Below the pieces are notes generated by a model that was not told where the DNA came from, searched no databases, and was given only the letters and a program-made list of their open reading frames with translations. From the NCBI GenBank assembly GCA_964615765.1, contig CAZTQN010000053.1, forward strand, positions 1 through 20,700: a stretch of 20,700 bases of DNA, written 5' to 3'. Below are positions 1-7,707 of the stretch, one piece after another; the first letter of the stretch is position 1, and the number at the start of each line of letters is the position of its first letter. Position numbers and translations under genes: made by a program. This DNA is from CAZTQN01 sp964615765 (lineage in GTDB: Bacteria > Planctomycetota > Phycisphaerae > Phycisphaerales > UBA1924).

Positions 1-995
1 CGGACGAGGAGGTTCTCAAACTCGGTGGGGACGCGGACCTGGTGGAGCCCGCTGTTGTCGGTGCAGAGGGCGACGTCGACGCCCACGTCGAAGCAGCGGG
101 CGAGCACGGGGCGAAGGGCTTCGTACGTGGGGAGCGTGCCGGTGCGGACGTATGTGGTGGGACAGATTTCCAGGCACTGGCCGCGGCGTGCGACGGCTTT
201 CAGCAGGCGCGGATGATGGAGCGCGAGCTGGATGCCGTGCCCGATGCGGTCGAGCAGCGGGAGCAGCGCGGCGTGCTGCCCGTCGGGCGTTTCGAAGAGA
301 TGCCCGGTGGTGCGGAGGCCGGCGCGGCGGGCCCGCTTGAGCAGCGTCGCGAAGTGATCGAGACGCGGGCCGTACGCCGAGTCGGGCCCGGCGATGTCGA
401 TGGCGACCACGCCGGCGCCGGGCGACGCGCGGTGCACGGCCCGGTGCGCGATGGCGAGATCAACGATGGCGCTGTTGACCTGATCCGGCAGGCGGCTGTG
501 AGCGCACAGGATCTGGCGGACGCGCACCGGATACCGCGGCTGGCTGACGAGCGCTTCGCTGATGGTCTCGACCACTTCGCCCATCTGGCGGACGCGCTGG
601 TCCTGGCTGAGGTGGGAATCGGTGCGGAGGTAGGGCGTGTAGCGGAGTTCGACGTACGCGAGGTTGTCGAACAGCGCGGCCCCGCGGACCAGTTTCTGCA
701 CGAAGTAGCGGAGCGAGTGGAGGCGCTGGATGTCCTCCACGAGGCTGTGCATCTTGAGGTAGTCGGTCAGGCCGCGACGCCGGCGGCTGAAGAAGGCTTC
801 GAACTTTTCGTGCGACGGGAAGCGGCGGAGCAGCGCGTGCCCGGGCTGTCGCTGGAGATAGGAGTAGAGGATGTTGGGGAGGATGGCCCCGCCGAGGTGC
901 AGGTGCAGTTCGGCGTACACGCCGCGGGCGGGCGGGAGCGCGGCGTGAGCCGGCGCGGCGGGATCAGGACTGGCAAGGCTGGGTTTGGACGCCAC
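1..995 (-). CDS. Adenosine deaminase-family metallohydrolase, C-terminus cut by window edge
   Basis: The minus-strand frame is open from about 995 to base 1 and lacks only its C-terminal end. The translation carries the adenosine/AMP deaminase zinc signature in order: HLHLGGA (residues 31-37, two His zinc ligands), GHLFE (the family's HAGE position, zinc His plus catalytic Glu), RIGHG, LEICPT and TDN (zinc Asp). The family removes the 6-amino group of purines in the cytosol. I chose GTG at 995 because GGAG lies 6 bases upstream (1002-1005); GTG at 918-920, just before the first motif, is the alternative. Two positions differ from true adenosine deaminases: Gly replaces the acidic residue in H-x-H-L-(D/E)-G, and Asn replaces the second Asp of TDD. 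Both normally contact the nucleoside, so the substrate may not be adenosine. A G-rich leader precedes the gene. It appears unrelated to the glucan locus. Confidence 0.85.
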   Translation of the reverse strand, partial: MASKPSLASPDPAAPAHAALPPARGVYAELHLHLGGAILPNILYSYLQRQPGHALLRRFPSHEKFEAFFSRRRRGLTDYLKMHSLVEDIQRLHSLRYFVQKLVRGAALFDNLAYVELRYTPYLRTDSHLSQDQRVRQMGEVVETISEALVSQPRYPVRVRQILCAHSRLPDQVNSAIVDLAIAHRAVHRASPGAGVVAIDIAGPDSAYGPRLDHFATLLKRARRAGLRTTGHLFETPDGQHAALLPLLDRIGHGIQLALHHPRLLKAVARRGQCLEICPTTYVRTGTLPTYEALRPVLARCFDVGVDVALCTDNSGLHQVRVPTEFENLLV

Positions 996-1009
996 TGCCG
1001 ACTCCGGAT

Positions 1010-1037
1010 CCCCCCACCCGTACCCCCCCACCCCCCC
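1010..1037 (-). other. G-run cluster (potential G-quadruplex) in the deaminase leader
   Basis: Read on the minus strand this is G7-T-G7-TAC-GGG-T-G6. Four runs of at least three G with 1-3 base loops meet the usual intramolecular quadruplex pattern. It ends about five bases before the proposed ribosome-binding site (1002-1005) of the deaminase, so it lies in its leader or promoter. Folding or a regulatory role is inference. Confidence 0.6.
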
Positions 1038-1141
1038 ACTGTTGGCGCGAGAGGGTTTGCGGGCTTGGGCCCCAGGTCGAGCCCGGCAAAGAATGTCTTG
1101 CGGGATCGGCCGGGGATTCGGATGTTGCCCGCGCGTCTGGA

Positions 1142-2743
1142 TCAGGCGGCGCGGCTGGCGGAGGGGGATCGGGCCGCCGCTTTCGTGGGGGCGGTGCCGC
1201 GCGTGTCGGACGAACCGCTGGTCTTGAAGCGGGAGCAGAGCTGACGCAGCGACTCGGCCTTGGTCGAGAGTTCTTGCGCGGCCTGGGCGGACTGGGTCGT
1301 CGCCGCCCCGGCTTCCTCCGAGGCGGCGCTGATCGAGGTGATCAGCGCGGCGACCTGGCCTGCGCCTTCGACGATCTGGCCAAGGTTCGCGCCGGCCTGC
1401 TCGGCGAGGCCCACGCCGACGCGGACCTGTTCGGTGCCGTGGTTCATGCGGTCGACGGCGCCGCGGGTCTCGTCCTGGATCGCCTTGATGCTGGAGGAGA
1501 CTTCTTCGGTGGCTTTGGTTGTGCGCTCCGCGAGCTTGCGGACCTCGTCCGCGACGACGGCGAAGCCCCGGCCGTGTTCGCCGGCGCGGGCGGCTTCGAT
1601 GGCCGCGTTGAGCGCGAGCAGGTTGGTCTGGTCGGCGATGTCGTTGATGACGCCGATGACCAGGCCGATCTGCTCGCTGCGCTCGCCGAGCGTGCGGATG
1701 TTGGTGGCGGTCTGGTTGACGGCGTCGGCGATCTGCTTCATCTCGACGACGGTCTTCTGCACGACCTCGCCCCCGGCCTTGGCGACGGTGCCGGAGTTGT
1801 TGGCGCTGCCCGAGGCCTCGCCCGCCTGCCGCGCGACTTCGCCCACGCTGGCGGACATCTCCTCAGCGGCGGCGGCGATCTGCGTCGCCGCGCCGGCGAC
1901 TTCCGTCGCGCTGCGGGAGACTTCCGCGACGAGGTTGCTCATGGCGTCGACGCCCGTGTCCAGCGCGGCGCCGAGTCGCCCGAACTCGTCGTTCGAGTTG
2001 AAGTTCAGGCGGGTGGTGAGGTTCCCGGCGGCCATGTCCTGAGCGAACGCCAGCATCTTGGGGATGCGGGCCATGATGCTCCGGATGATGAGCAGGCCCA
2101 TGCACACGCTCGAGAGGACGCCGACGATGATGGCGCCGATGGTCAGGCGGTTGGCGCTTTCTGCCGTGTTGTTGGCGGACTTGATGGTCTGGTCGGCCTC
2201 GGCGGTGATCGCGCTGCTGAGTTCGCGCACGGACTTCAGGAGCTCCTGGAACACGTCGGTCGCGTCGTGGCTGGCGGTGCTGAGTTCCTGGGTCGCGGCG
2301 GCGTCGGGCGACGAGCCGGCGTCCGAGCCGCGCTGGGCGTTCCATCGCAAGGCGAGATCGTCGGTGTGGTCGGCGAGCTGCTTCCACTTGACCTGCAGCG
2401 CCTTGCAGGTTGCCCACTTCTGAGCGTGGGTCTTCGCGGCGGGGTTGGCGTCGAACTCGGACGTCGCCTCGTCGATCTGATGCCACGCGTCGCGCAGGCG
2501 GGTGCGTTGGAACTGGACGTCCTCGGCGTTCGCGACCACGGAGAGCAGCCCGTTGCTCGCGGCGCGAACGCCGTTGTATCCGACACGGAGCAGCAGGAGC
2601 TGCTCGGCCGCGGCGGAGGAGCCGTGGAGCGACTGGATCGCTCGGCCTTCCTGCGCGAGGTTATAGAGACCGAAGCCCCCGACGCTCAGCGTGATGATCG
2701 ACGAGAGCCCGATGGTTGCGAGAAGCTTGGTGCGAATCTGCAT
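1142..2743 (-). CDS. Methyl-accepting chemotaxis protein (first of tandem pair)
   Basis: A 533-residue transmembrane chemoreceptor. TM1 lies at about 8-27, a helical periplasmic sensor region at 28-200, TM2 at 201-221, HAMP at about 222-270, and a cytoplasmic signalling coiled coil at 280-507. The coiled-coil hairpin tip contains the invariant NDIADQTNLLALNAAIEAAR. It would form receptor arrays that control CheA through CheW. ATG at 2743 has GGAGG five bases upstream. The sensor is rich in Ala, Ser and Gln and matches no ligand domain I can name; a four-helix-bundle type is plausible. The tail is short, Ser/Ala-rich and lacks a CheR-binding pentapeptide. Residues 280-508 are identical to the downstream paralogue, while the sensor halves are unrelated. 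No che genes are present in the window. Confidence 0.96.
   Translation of the reverse strand: MQIRTKLLATIGLSSIITLSVGGFGLYNLAQEGRAIQSLHGSSAAAEQLLLLRVGYNGVRAASNGLLSVVANAEDVQFQRTRLRDAWHQIDEATSEFDANPAAKTHAQKWATCKALQVKWKQLADHTDDLALRWNAQRGSDAGSSPDAAATQELSTASHDATDVFQELLKSVRELSSAITAEADQTIKSANNTAESANRLTIGAIIVGVLSSVCMGLLIIRSIMARIPKMLAFAQDMAAGNLTTRLNFNSNDEFGRLGAALDTGVDAMSNLVAEVSRSATEVAGAATQIAAAAEEMSASVGEVARQAGEASGSANNSGTVAKAGGEVVQKTVVEMKQIADAVNQTATNIRTLGERSEQIGLVIGVINDIADQTNLLALNAAIEAARAGEHGRGFAVVADEVRKLAERTTKATEEVSSSIKAIQDETRGAVDRMNHGTEQVRVGVGLAEQAGANLGQIVEGAGQVAALITSISAASEEAGAATTQSAQAAQELSTKAESLRQLCSRFKTSGSSDTRGTAPTKAAARSPSASRAA
1220..1906 (-). repeat. Near-identical MCP signalling-domain repeat, copy 1
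   Basis: This 687-base block matches 3013-3699 at a constant offset of 1793. By eye I count seven mismatches, all synonymous, six of them within the last ~105 bases. About 563 bases (1239-1801) show none. Similarity stops abruptly on both sides. Confidence 0.93.
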
Positions 2744-2934
2744 GCCGGCCTCCGGCCCGACGGGAAAACGTCGGGGCGCGCAGGATCTCGGATGCTCCTT
2801 GGCCGCACTTCTGACAAGGCGATCAATTTGTGTGGTTTGCCCGCGTATTCACCCTATGCCTTGATTCAGTCTTCAGCGAAAACGATGAGCGTTGATGTCC
2901 GCTGGGAACGGGCTATGACACGGTCGGGTGAGGT
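2744..2934 (-). promoter_or_regulatory. Inter-MCP spacer, probable promoter region of first MCP
   Basis: This 191-base gap between the tandem MCP genes is clearly more AT-rich than its surroundings around 2815-2890, as expected of a promoter. No convincing -35/-10 pair, sigma-28-type box or terminator could be assigned. The spacing favours separate transcription or read-through with an internal promoter. Confidence 0.35.
2756..2775 (-). other. Small hairpin just upstream of the MCP ribosome-binding site
   Basis: CCCGACG and CGTCGGG form a perfect 7-base-pair stem with a 6-base loop. It sits directly 5' of the GGAGG Shine-Dalgarno sequence (2749-2753) of the first MCP. It could influence translation initiation or mRNA stability; nothing else supports a role. 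Confidence 0.4.
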
Positions 2935-4539
2935 TCACGCCGCACGCTTGCTGGAGAACTCGCGGGCGGCGTCCTTCACCGGGCCGGACGCGCGGTTGTC
3001 GGCCGCGGCGTTGGTCTTGAAGCGGGAGCAAAGCTGACGCAGCGACTCGGCCTTGGTCGAGAGTTCTTGCGCGGCCTGGGCGGACTGGGTCGTCGCCGCC
3101 CCGGCTTCCTCCGAGGCGGCGCTGATCGAGGTGATCAGCGCGGCGACCTGGCCTGCGCCTTCGACGATCTGGCCAAGGTTCGCGCCGGCCTGCTCGGCGA
3201 GGCCCACGCCGACGCGGACCTGTTCGGTGCCGTGGTTCATGCGGTCGACGGCGCCGCGGGTCTCGTCCTGGATCGCCTTGATGCTGGAGGAGACTTCTTC
3301 GGTGGCTTTGGTTGTGCGCTCCGCGAGCTTGCGGACCTCGTCCGCGACGACGGCGAAGCCCCGGCCGTGTTCGCCGGCGCGGGCGGCTTCGATGGCCGCG
3401 TTGAGCGCGAGCAGGTTGGTCTGGTCGGCGATGTCGTTGATGACGCCGATGACCAGGCCGATCTGCTCGCTGCGCTCGCCGAGCGTGCGGATGTTGGTGG
3501 CGGTCTGGTTGACGGCGTCGGCGATCTGCTTCATCTCGACGACGGTCTTCTGCACGACCTCGCCCCCGGCCTTGGCGACGGTGCCGGAGTTGTTCGCGCT
3601 GCCGGAGGCCTCGCCCGCCTGGCGGGCGACTTCGCCCACGCTGGCGGACATTTCCTCGGCGGCGGCGGCGATCTGCGTCGCCGCGCCGGCGACTTCCGTC
3701 GCGCTGGTGCTGACCTGGCTGACGACGTGGTTGATGGACTCGACGGCCTGATCGAGGGCGGACCCGAGGCGGCCGAACTCGTCGTTGGTGTTGAAGCGCA
3801 GGCGGGCCGTCAGGTCGCCCTTCGCGAGGGCGCTGGCGAAGTCGGTCAGCGCGGGGATTCGGCGGACGGTGCTGCGCCCGATGAGGATGCAGCCGAGGCC
3901 AGAGATGACGGCGACGACGCCGGCGAGGACCATGAGCGCGGCGGTGCGGAAGGCGAGCATGTCCTTGGCGGCCGCCTCGCGTGCGGCGGCGCTGGCGACT
4001 TCCAGCTCGACCACGCGGTCGATCGCGGCCCGGTGCGTTTCGTAGTTCGGGCGCAGTTCTTCTTCGAGGATCTTGCGCGTCTCGGCGGCGTTGCCGGCGC
4101 GGACGGCGGGGACGAAGCGCTCACCGGCGATCTTGAAGAAGACCTCCGCCGGGGGGCGGGCCGCCGTGACGAGCTTTTCCTTGATCTCACTGGGGGCGAG
4201 CTCGCGCTCCCATAGGTCCATGCGCTCGTGGAACGACTTCTCGAGGTTCACCAGCGAGACGGCCAGCGCTTCGAGCGCCTTGGGATCCGTCTCGGTCGCC
4301 ATGCGGTTGGTGACGAGATAGGACTCGACGATGTACGCCGGGGGCGGCAGGATGTCGGCCAGCAGGTCCTTGTCCTGGATGATCTGCGTGTAGACGGGGC
4401 CGGTGACCTTGAGCTTGTTCAGCGTGCTGAACGAAGCCAACGTGAGGGCGGCGATCCCGACGAGCACGACTGCCGCCTGAATGGCGAGCTTGGCGCGGAT
4501 GCTCAGGGAGCGCGTGCTGGATCCAGTTTGCGTAGACAT
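2935..4539 (-). CDS. Methyl-accepting chemotaxis protein (second of tandem pair)
   Basis: A 534-residue chemoreceptor. TM1 lies at about 18-38 and a largely helical periplasmic region at 39-198, which includes DILPPPAYIVESYL, a motif seen in helical-bundle sensors of some MCPs. TM2 is at about 199-221, then HAMP with TNDEFGRLG, then the signalling domain. ATG at 4539 has GGAGG five bases upstream. The signalling domain from TEVAGAATQ to SRFKT is identical to that of the paralogue at 1142-2743, although the N-terminal halves are unrelated. The two receptors should therefore couple to the same CheA/CheW array while sensing different signals. The sensed ligand is unknown. A link to glucan sensing is possible from proximity only. 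Confidence 0.96.
   Translation of the reverse strand: MSTQTGSSTRSLSIRAKLAIQAAVVLVGIAALTLASFSTLNKLKVTGPVYTQIIQDKDLLADILPPPAYIVESYLVTNRMATETDPKALEALAVSLVNLEKSFHERMDLWERELAPSEIKEKLVTAARPPAEVFFKIAGERFVPAVRAGNAAETRKILEEELRPNYETHRAAIDRVVELEVASAAAREAAAKDMLAFRTAALMVLAGVVAVISGLGCILIGRSTVRRIPALTDFASALAKGDLTARLRFNTNDEFGRLGSALDQAVESINHVVSQVSTSATEVAGAATQIAAAAEEMSASVGEVARQAGEASGSANNSGTVAKAGGEVVQKTVVEMKQIADAVNQTATNIRTLGERSEQIGLVIGVINDIADQTNLLALNAAIEAARAGEHGRGFAVVADEVRKLAERTTKATEEVSSSIKAIQDETRGAVDRMNHGTEQVRVGVGLAEQAGANLGQIVEGAGQVAALITSISAASEEAGAATTQSAQAAQELSTKAESLRQLCSRFKTNAAADNRASGPVKDAAREFSSKRAA
3013..3699 (-). repeat. Near-identical MCP signalling-domain repeat, copy 2
   Basis: Partner of 1220-1906, in direct orientation, about 99% identical with only synonymous differences. 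The boundary at 3699 falls at the start of the signalling domain, just after HAMP, so homogenisation covers one functional domain. Confidence 0.93.
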
Positions 4540-4731
4540 TCCTGCCTCCGGACAAAAGCGACCTGACGGTCGTCATATCGCCCGAAGAGAGCAAGGCCTT
4601 CATCGACACTTCATCTTTGAAGAAAAATCCGCAGGTTATCGGTTGCCACCTTCGCGGAGGTCATATCACCAGGGGAGAGGAAAGCGGCCACATCGGACGA
4701 AGCGGCGCTCAAGCCTCAGCAGCCATGGACG
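4540..4731 (-). promoter_or_regulatory. Spacer between GH81 and second MCP; probable MCP promoter region
   Basis: A 192-base gap downstream of GH81 and upstream of the second MCP. The stretch 4600-4645 is relatively AT-rich. The octamer GATATGAC occurs twice on the minus strand. I see no stem-plus-T-tract terminator after the GH81 stop; GGCTGCTGA is simply repeated 15 bases apart across the stop codon. No confident promoter boxes can be assigned. Confidence 0.3.
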
Positions 4732-7638
4732 TCAGCAGCCCAGGAAGTAGGCGGCGAGGAAATCGAAGATGTCCTGCACGGTGAGGGCGCCGGAGGCGTT
4801 GATGTCCGCCGAGGCGACGCACGGGGCCGGGCCGGGGGCGGTGCAGCCGGCGAAGTAGGCGGCGAGGAAGTCGAAGATGTCCTGCACGGTGGCGGAGCCG
4901 GAGGCGTTGAAGTCGGCCGGGCAGGCGCAGGGGCCGGTGGTCTGCGACGCGGCGACGCTGATGGTCGCGCCGGGCTGGACGCAGATGGCGCGACCGTCGG
5001 TGAAGCGGACGGTGAGCGGGCTTGCGGTGGGGTTCCAGGCCCAGTAGGTGCGGACGCCGGCCTTGGTGAACACGGCGGTGTGCGGGCTATCGGCGGACAC
5101 GGCGGGGTCGACGACGCCGACGGCGTTGAGCGTGCGGATCCACTGTTCCATGACGGCCTTGCTGTCGGGGCCGTCGGGCGTGTAGCCGGGGTTGGCGTTC
5201 AGCAGGGCGAGGGCCTGGGCCGGGTCGGCCATGGCGAGGGCGTTCCAGAGGGTGAACTGCCAGAGGACGGGCGGCCCGCCGCGGGCGGCGGTCATGGTGT
5301 TGTACGACTTCAGGATGGCGTCGGGGCGAGCGCCCAGGTGCAGCGAGCCGGTGGTGATGGGGAGGAAGTTGATGCCGTGGATGTGCTCGGGTTCGCCGGA
5401 GAACCACGTGCCCCAGGCGGCGCCGCTGTCCCAGACGATGCCGGCGATCTTCTTGGGGGCGGCGGCGGGGAAGACGGCGTTGTCGGGGTCGAACCAGTAC
5501 TGGATGATGGCGGCCGACTCGCAGGCGTAGAGGTAGATGCCCAGGTCGCGTGTGGCGGTGTCGTTGGTCGCGGCGCCCCAGAGGATGAGCGCGGTCGCGA
5601 AGTTGATGGCTTCGGACGAGGACTCCTGGTTGTTGCCAGCGCCGAAGCCGGCGTGGCCGGAGGCCTGGGAGTGGCCCGCGTAAACGTCGAAGTTGCGGAG
5701 GAAGGGGTAGGTGGTGTCGGCGCGGTTTGGGTTGGCGGCGTCGCGGATGAGGAGGTTGATCATCGGGCCGAACTGGGACGAGGAGGCCCAGGCGGGGTCG
5801 AACTGGGCGACGGCGGCGGCGGCGTAGATGAAGTAGCCGTAGTGGAAGTGGTGGTCGTTGAGTTCGCCCGCCGAGCCGTAAGAAGCGGGGTAGCCGATGA
5901 GCGTGGACCAGGCGGGGTTGAACGCGAAGAAGCGGTCGGGCGGTGAGCCGGCGCGGTCGAAGCGGAAGGAGTCGATGCGGCAGAGTTCGCCGGGGTATGG
6001 CGTGGAGAGGGTGAAGTAGACATCGTGGACGCCGCTGATCTGGGCGGCGCCGGGGGACATGCCGAGGGGGATTTCCTGCCACTGCCCGCCGGTGCCGCCG
6101 ACGCCGCCGCCGGCGATGACGGGGCCGGTGAGGCTGTTGAGGCGGACTTCGAACGAGCCGCTCCCGCCGGAGGTGGAGGCGTATTGGAGGAGGAGGCGGT
6201 TGGGGACGGCGTTGGAGAAGTCGACGTTGCTGTACTTGATCCAGTCGCCGCTGCTGAACTCGATGACAGCCTGACCGGTGGGCGCTGGGCCGGTGGAGAC
6301 GCCCTGGGCGGTGTTGAAGGACTCGGCCTCGATGGGCTGATATGCGGAGCGGTTGGGGCCGGTGCCGTAGGGCCCGACGGTGAGCCACTCGCCGAGTTCA
6401 TCGCGGAGGAAGGAGAGGAAGCGATCGCGAGCGGCGGTGTGTCCAGCGTCGTGAGCGATGTGGAGGAGTTGGGCGATCTTGCCGTAGCCGCGGCCGGCGC
6501 CGTACGTGTCGTTGGCGAGGCCGAGGTTCTGAGCCTGGTTCTCGGTGTTGACGAGATTGAAGAGCGTGGGCGTCGGAATGGCGCCGACGTTGGGGAGCTT
6601 GGGGACAACGCCGCGGAAGGGGTAGCGGGCGGAGACCTGGTTCGCGACGGCGACTTTCATGACGCCGCGGGCGGAGGGGTAGGTGTAGGTGGTGAACGGC
6701 TGAGTGCTATTGAGCCACTGGTGGCGATAGGCGGCGACGATGGGCGTGGTCTGGGTGCCTTCGCGGGCTTGGGTGATGAAGGTGTAGGTGGCGTCGGCGG
6801 TGCTTGTGGAGGGCGAATACGCCCAGGCGACGCGGGTGTCGGTGACGAAGGCGAAGGCGTGCTGCGCGAACAGGGCGAGGGTCGCGGGCTGCGCGTCGGG
6901 CAGGGCGGCGACGGCGAAATAGGTGCGCCCGGCGAGCGTGCTGGTAGCGGTGTTGCTGGCGATGGACCAGGTGGCGCCGGCGGGGGCGAACAAGCCGTAG
7001 GGCGTGCCGGCGATGGTGACGCCGACTACGTTGCCGGAGTTGGACCAGACCTGGGGCGAGCCGGCGGCGTTGAAGGCGACGGAGGCGCTCGGGCCGGTGA
7101 TGTCGGCGTAGACGTAGGGGAGGCCGCGGCCGAACGTAGCGCGGAGAGAGCGGCCGGGCGAGGCCCACTCGGCGGTCACGGTCCAGTCGCCGGCGGCGGC
7201 GACGCGGACGGCGGGAGCGTTCAGGCCGGGGACGCTGATCGTGAACGCGCGCGTGAAGGAATAGAAGTAGTCGGTCGACGTGGTGCTGGGGGTGCGCGGC
7301 GCGGAGACCTCGAGCCCCACGGCCTGAGCCTTCATCGCGAGCGGGTTGGGGTGCATGATCTCGCCGAAGGCGTTGCCGGGGTAGCGCTGCCAGATGAGCG
7401 AGGACCACCACGTGTTGGTGGGCGGCGGGCCGACGAAGGAGGCGGTGACGCGGGGCGAGACTGGGGCGCCGGTGTTGTCCGACGGGACTTCGAAGCCCGC
7501 GGGCGTGGAGGCGTAGTACTCGCCGGCGCCGAGCGGGACAATGGGCTGCGCGTGGGCGCTTGGGGCAAGAAAGAGCGCGGCAGCCGCGCCGACGAGCGTT
7601 CCGACCACAGCGCGCACGCACATCGTGTTCATCGGCAT
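4732..7638 (-). CDS. Secreted GH81 endo-beta-1,3-glucanase with nested CBM6 and GC-type dockerin
   Basis: This 968-residue enzyme should hydrolyse internal beta-1,3-glucan (laminarin, curdlan) bonds outside the cytoplasm. A signal peptide occupies 1-30 (cut after AHA). GH81 marks are TNTWWSSLIWQR (~74-85), the N-terminal beta-sandwich, and the alpha-barrel with NDHHFHYGYF (594-603) and NQESSSEA (670-677). Asp595 and Glu672/Glu676 match the essential Asp and Glu residues of characterised GH81 enzymes, including their spacing. Residues ~435-562 (IEAESF, SGDWIKYSNVDF, IDSFRFDRAG) form a CBM6-like module inside the barrel, between EWLT and NPAWSTLIGYP. The C-terminus holds two dockerin-like repeats (906-932, 941-968) ending in GC. 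ATG at 7638 has GGAGG five bases upstream. It lies 69 bases after the sugar-binding-fold gene on the same strand and is probably co-transcribed with it. Confidence 0.95.
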   Translation of the reverse strand: MPMNTMCVRAVVGTLVGAAAALFLAPSAHAQPIVPLGAGEYYASTPAGFEVPSDNTGAPVSPRVTASFVGPPPTNTWWSSLIWQRYPGNAFGEIMHPNPLAMKAQAVGLEVSAPRTPSTTSTDYFYSFTRAFTISVPGLNAPAVRVAAAGDWTVTAEWASPGRSLRATFGRGLPYVYADITGPSASVAFNAAGSPQVWSNSGNVVGVTIAGTPYGLFAPAGATWSIASNTATSTLAGRTYFAVAALPDAQPATLALFAQHAFAFVTDTRVAWAYSPSTSTADATYTFITQAREGTQTTPIVAAYRHQWLNSTQPFTTYTYPSARGVMKVAVANQVSARYPFRGVVPKLPNVGAIPTPTLFNLVNTENQAQNLGLANDTYGAGRGYGKIAQLLHIAHDAGHTAARDRFLSFLRDELGEWLTVGPYGTGPNRSAYQPIEAESFNTAQGVSTGPAPTGQAVIEFSSGDWIKYSNVDFSNAVPNRLLLQYASTSGGSGSFEVRLNSLTGPVIAGGGVGGTGGQWQEIPLGMSPGAAQISGVHDVYFTLSTPYPGELCRIDSFRFDRAGSPPDRFFAFNPAWSTLIGYPASYGSAGELNDHHFHYGYFIYAAAAVAQFDPAWASSSQFGPMINLLIRDAANPNRADTTYPFLRNFDVYAGHSQASGHAGFGAGNNQESSSEAINFATALILWGAATNDTATRDLGIYLYACESAAIIQYWFDPDNAVFPAAAPKKIAGIVWDSGAAWGTWFSGEPEHIHGINFLPITTGSLHLGARPDAILKSYNTMTAARGGPPVLWQFTLWNALAMADPAQALALLNANPGYTPDGPDSKAVMEQWIRTLNAVGVVDPAVSADSPHTAVFTKAGVRTYWAWNPTASPLTVRFTDGRAICVQPGATISVAASQTTGPCACPADFNASGSATVQDIFDFLAAYFAGCTAPGPAPCVASADINASGALTVQDIFDFLAAYFLGC
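4744..4918 (-). repeat. Two tandem dockerin-coding DNA repeats in GH81
   Basis: Bases 4744-4810 and 4852-4918 are direct copies with a 108-base (36-codon) period and about six mismatches in 67 bases. They encode the two C-terminal EF-hand-like units with D-x-N-x-S-G…D loops. The core GTGCAGGACATCTTCGACTT also occurs in the dockerin of the gene at 8876-9787. Confidence 0.85.
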
Positions 7639-7654
7639 GCCTACCTCCGTAATC

Positions 7655-7682
7655 GGGCTGATCCGCTGTCGCGGATGAGCCC
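7655..7682 (-). terminator. Imperfect hairpin between sugar-binding-fold gene and GH81
   Basis: Twelve-base arms (GGGCTcATCCGC / GCGGATcAGCCC on the minus strand) with one internal mismatch and a 4-base loop sit in the 69-base intergenic gap, 17 bases before the GH81 start. No T-tract follows. It is more likely an mRNA-processing or attenuating structure that sets relative expression than a full terminator. Confidence 0.4.
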
Positions 7683-7707
7683 GGGGTGTGATCGGGTGAT
7701 GACCGGA

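Noticed and set aside
42..1244. Long plus-strand open frame opposite the deaminase
   Set aside because: The minus strand carries all deaminase motifs in order. The plus frame is a high-GC antisense artefact with no recognisable domain.
1274..4215. Long plus-strand open frames opposite both MCP genes
   Set aside because: They are antisense readings of GC-rich chemoreceptor codons with Gly/Asp/Val-rich composition and no start signals.
4600..4660. Sigma-28-like flagellar/chemotaxis promoter before the second MCP (CCGATAA present)
   Set aside because: No TAAA-type -35 element lies at the required distance.
4744..4918. CRISPR-like direct repeats
   Set aside because: Only two units, in frame with a coding sequence; they encode dockerin repeats.
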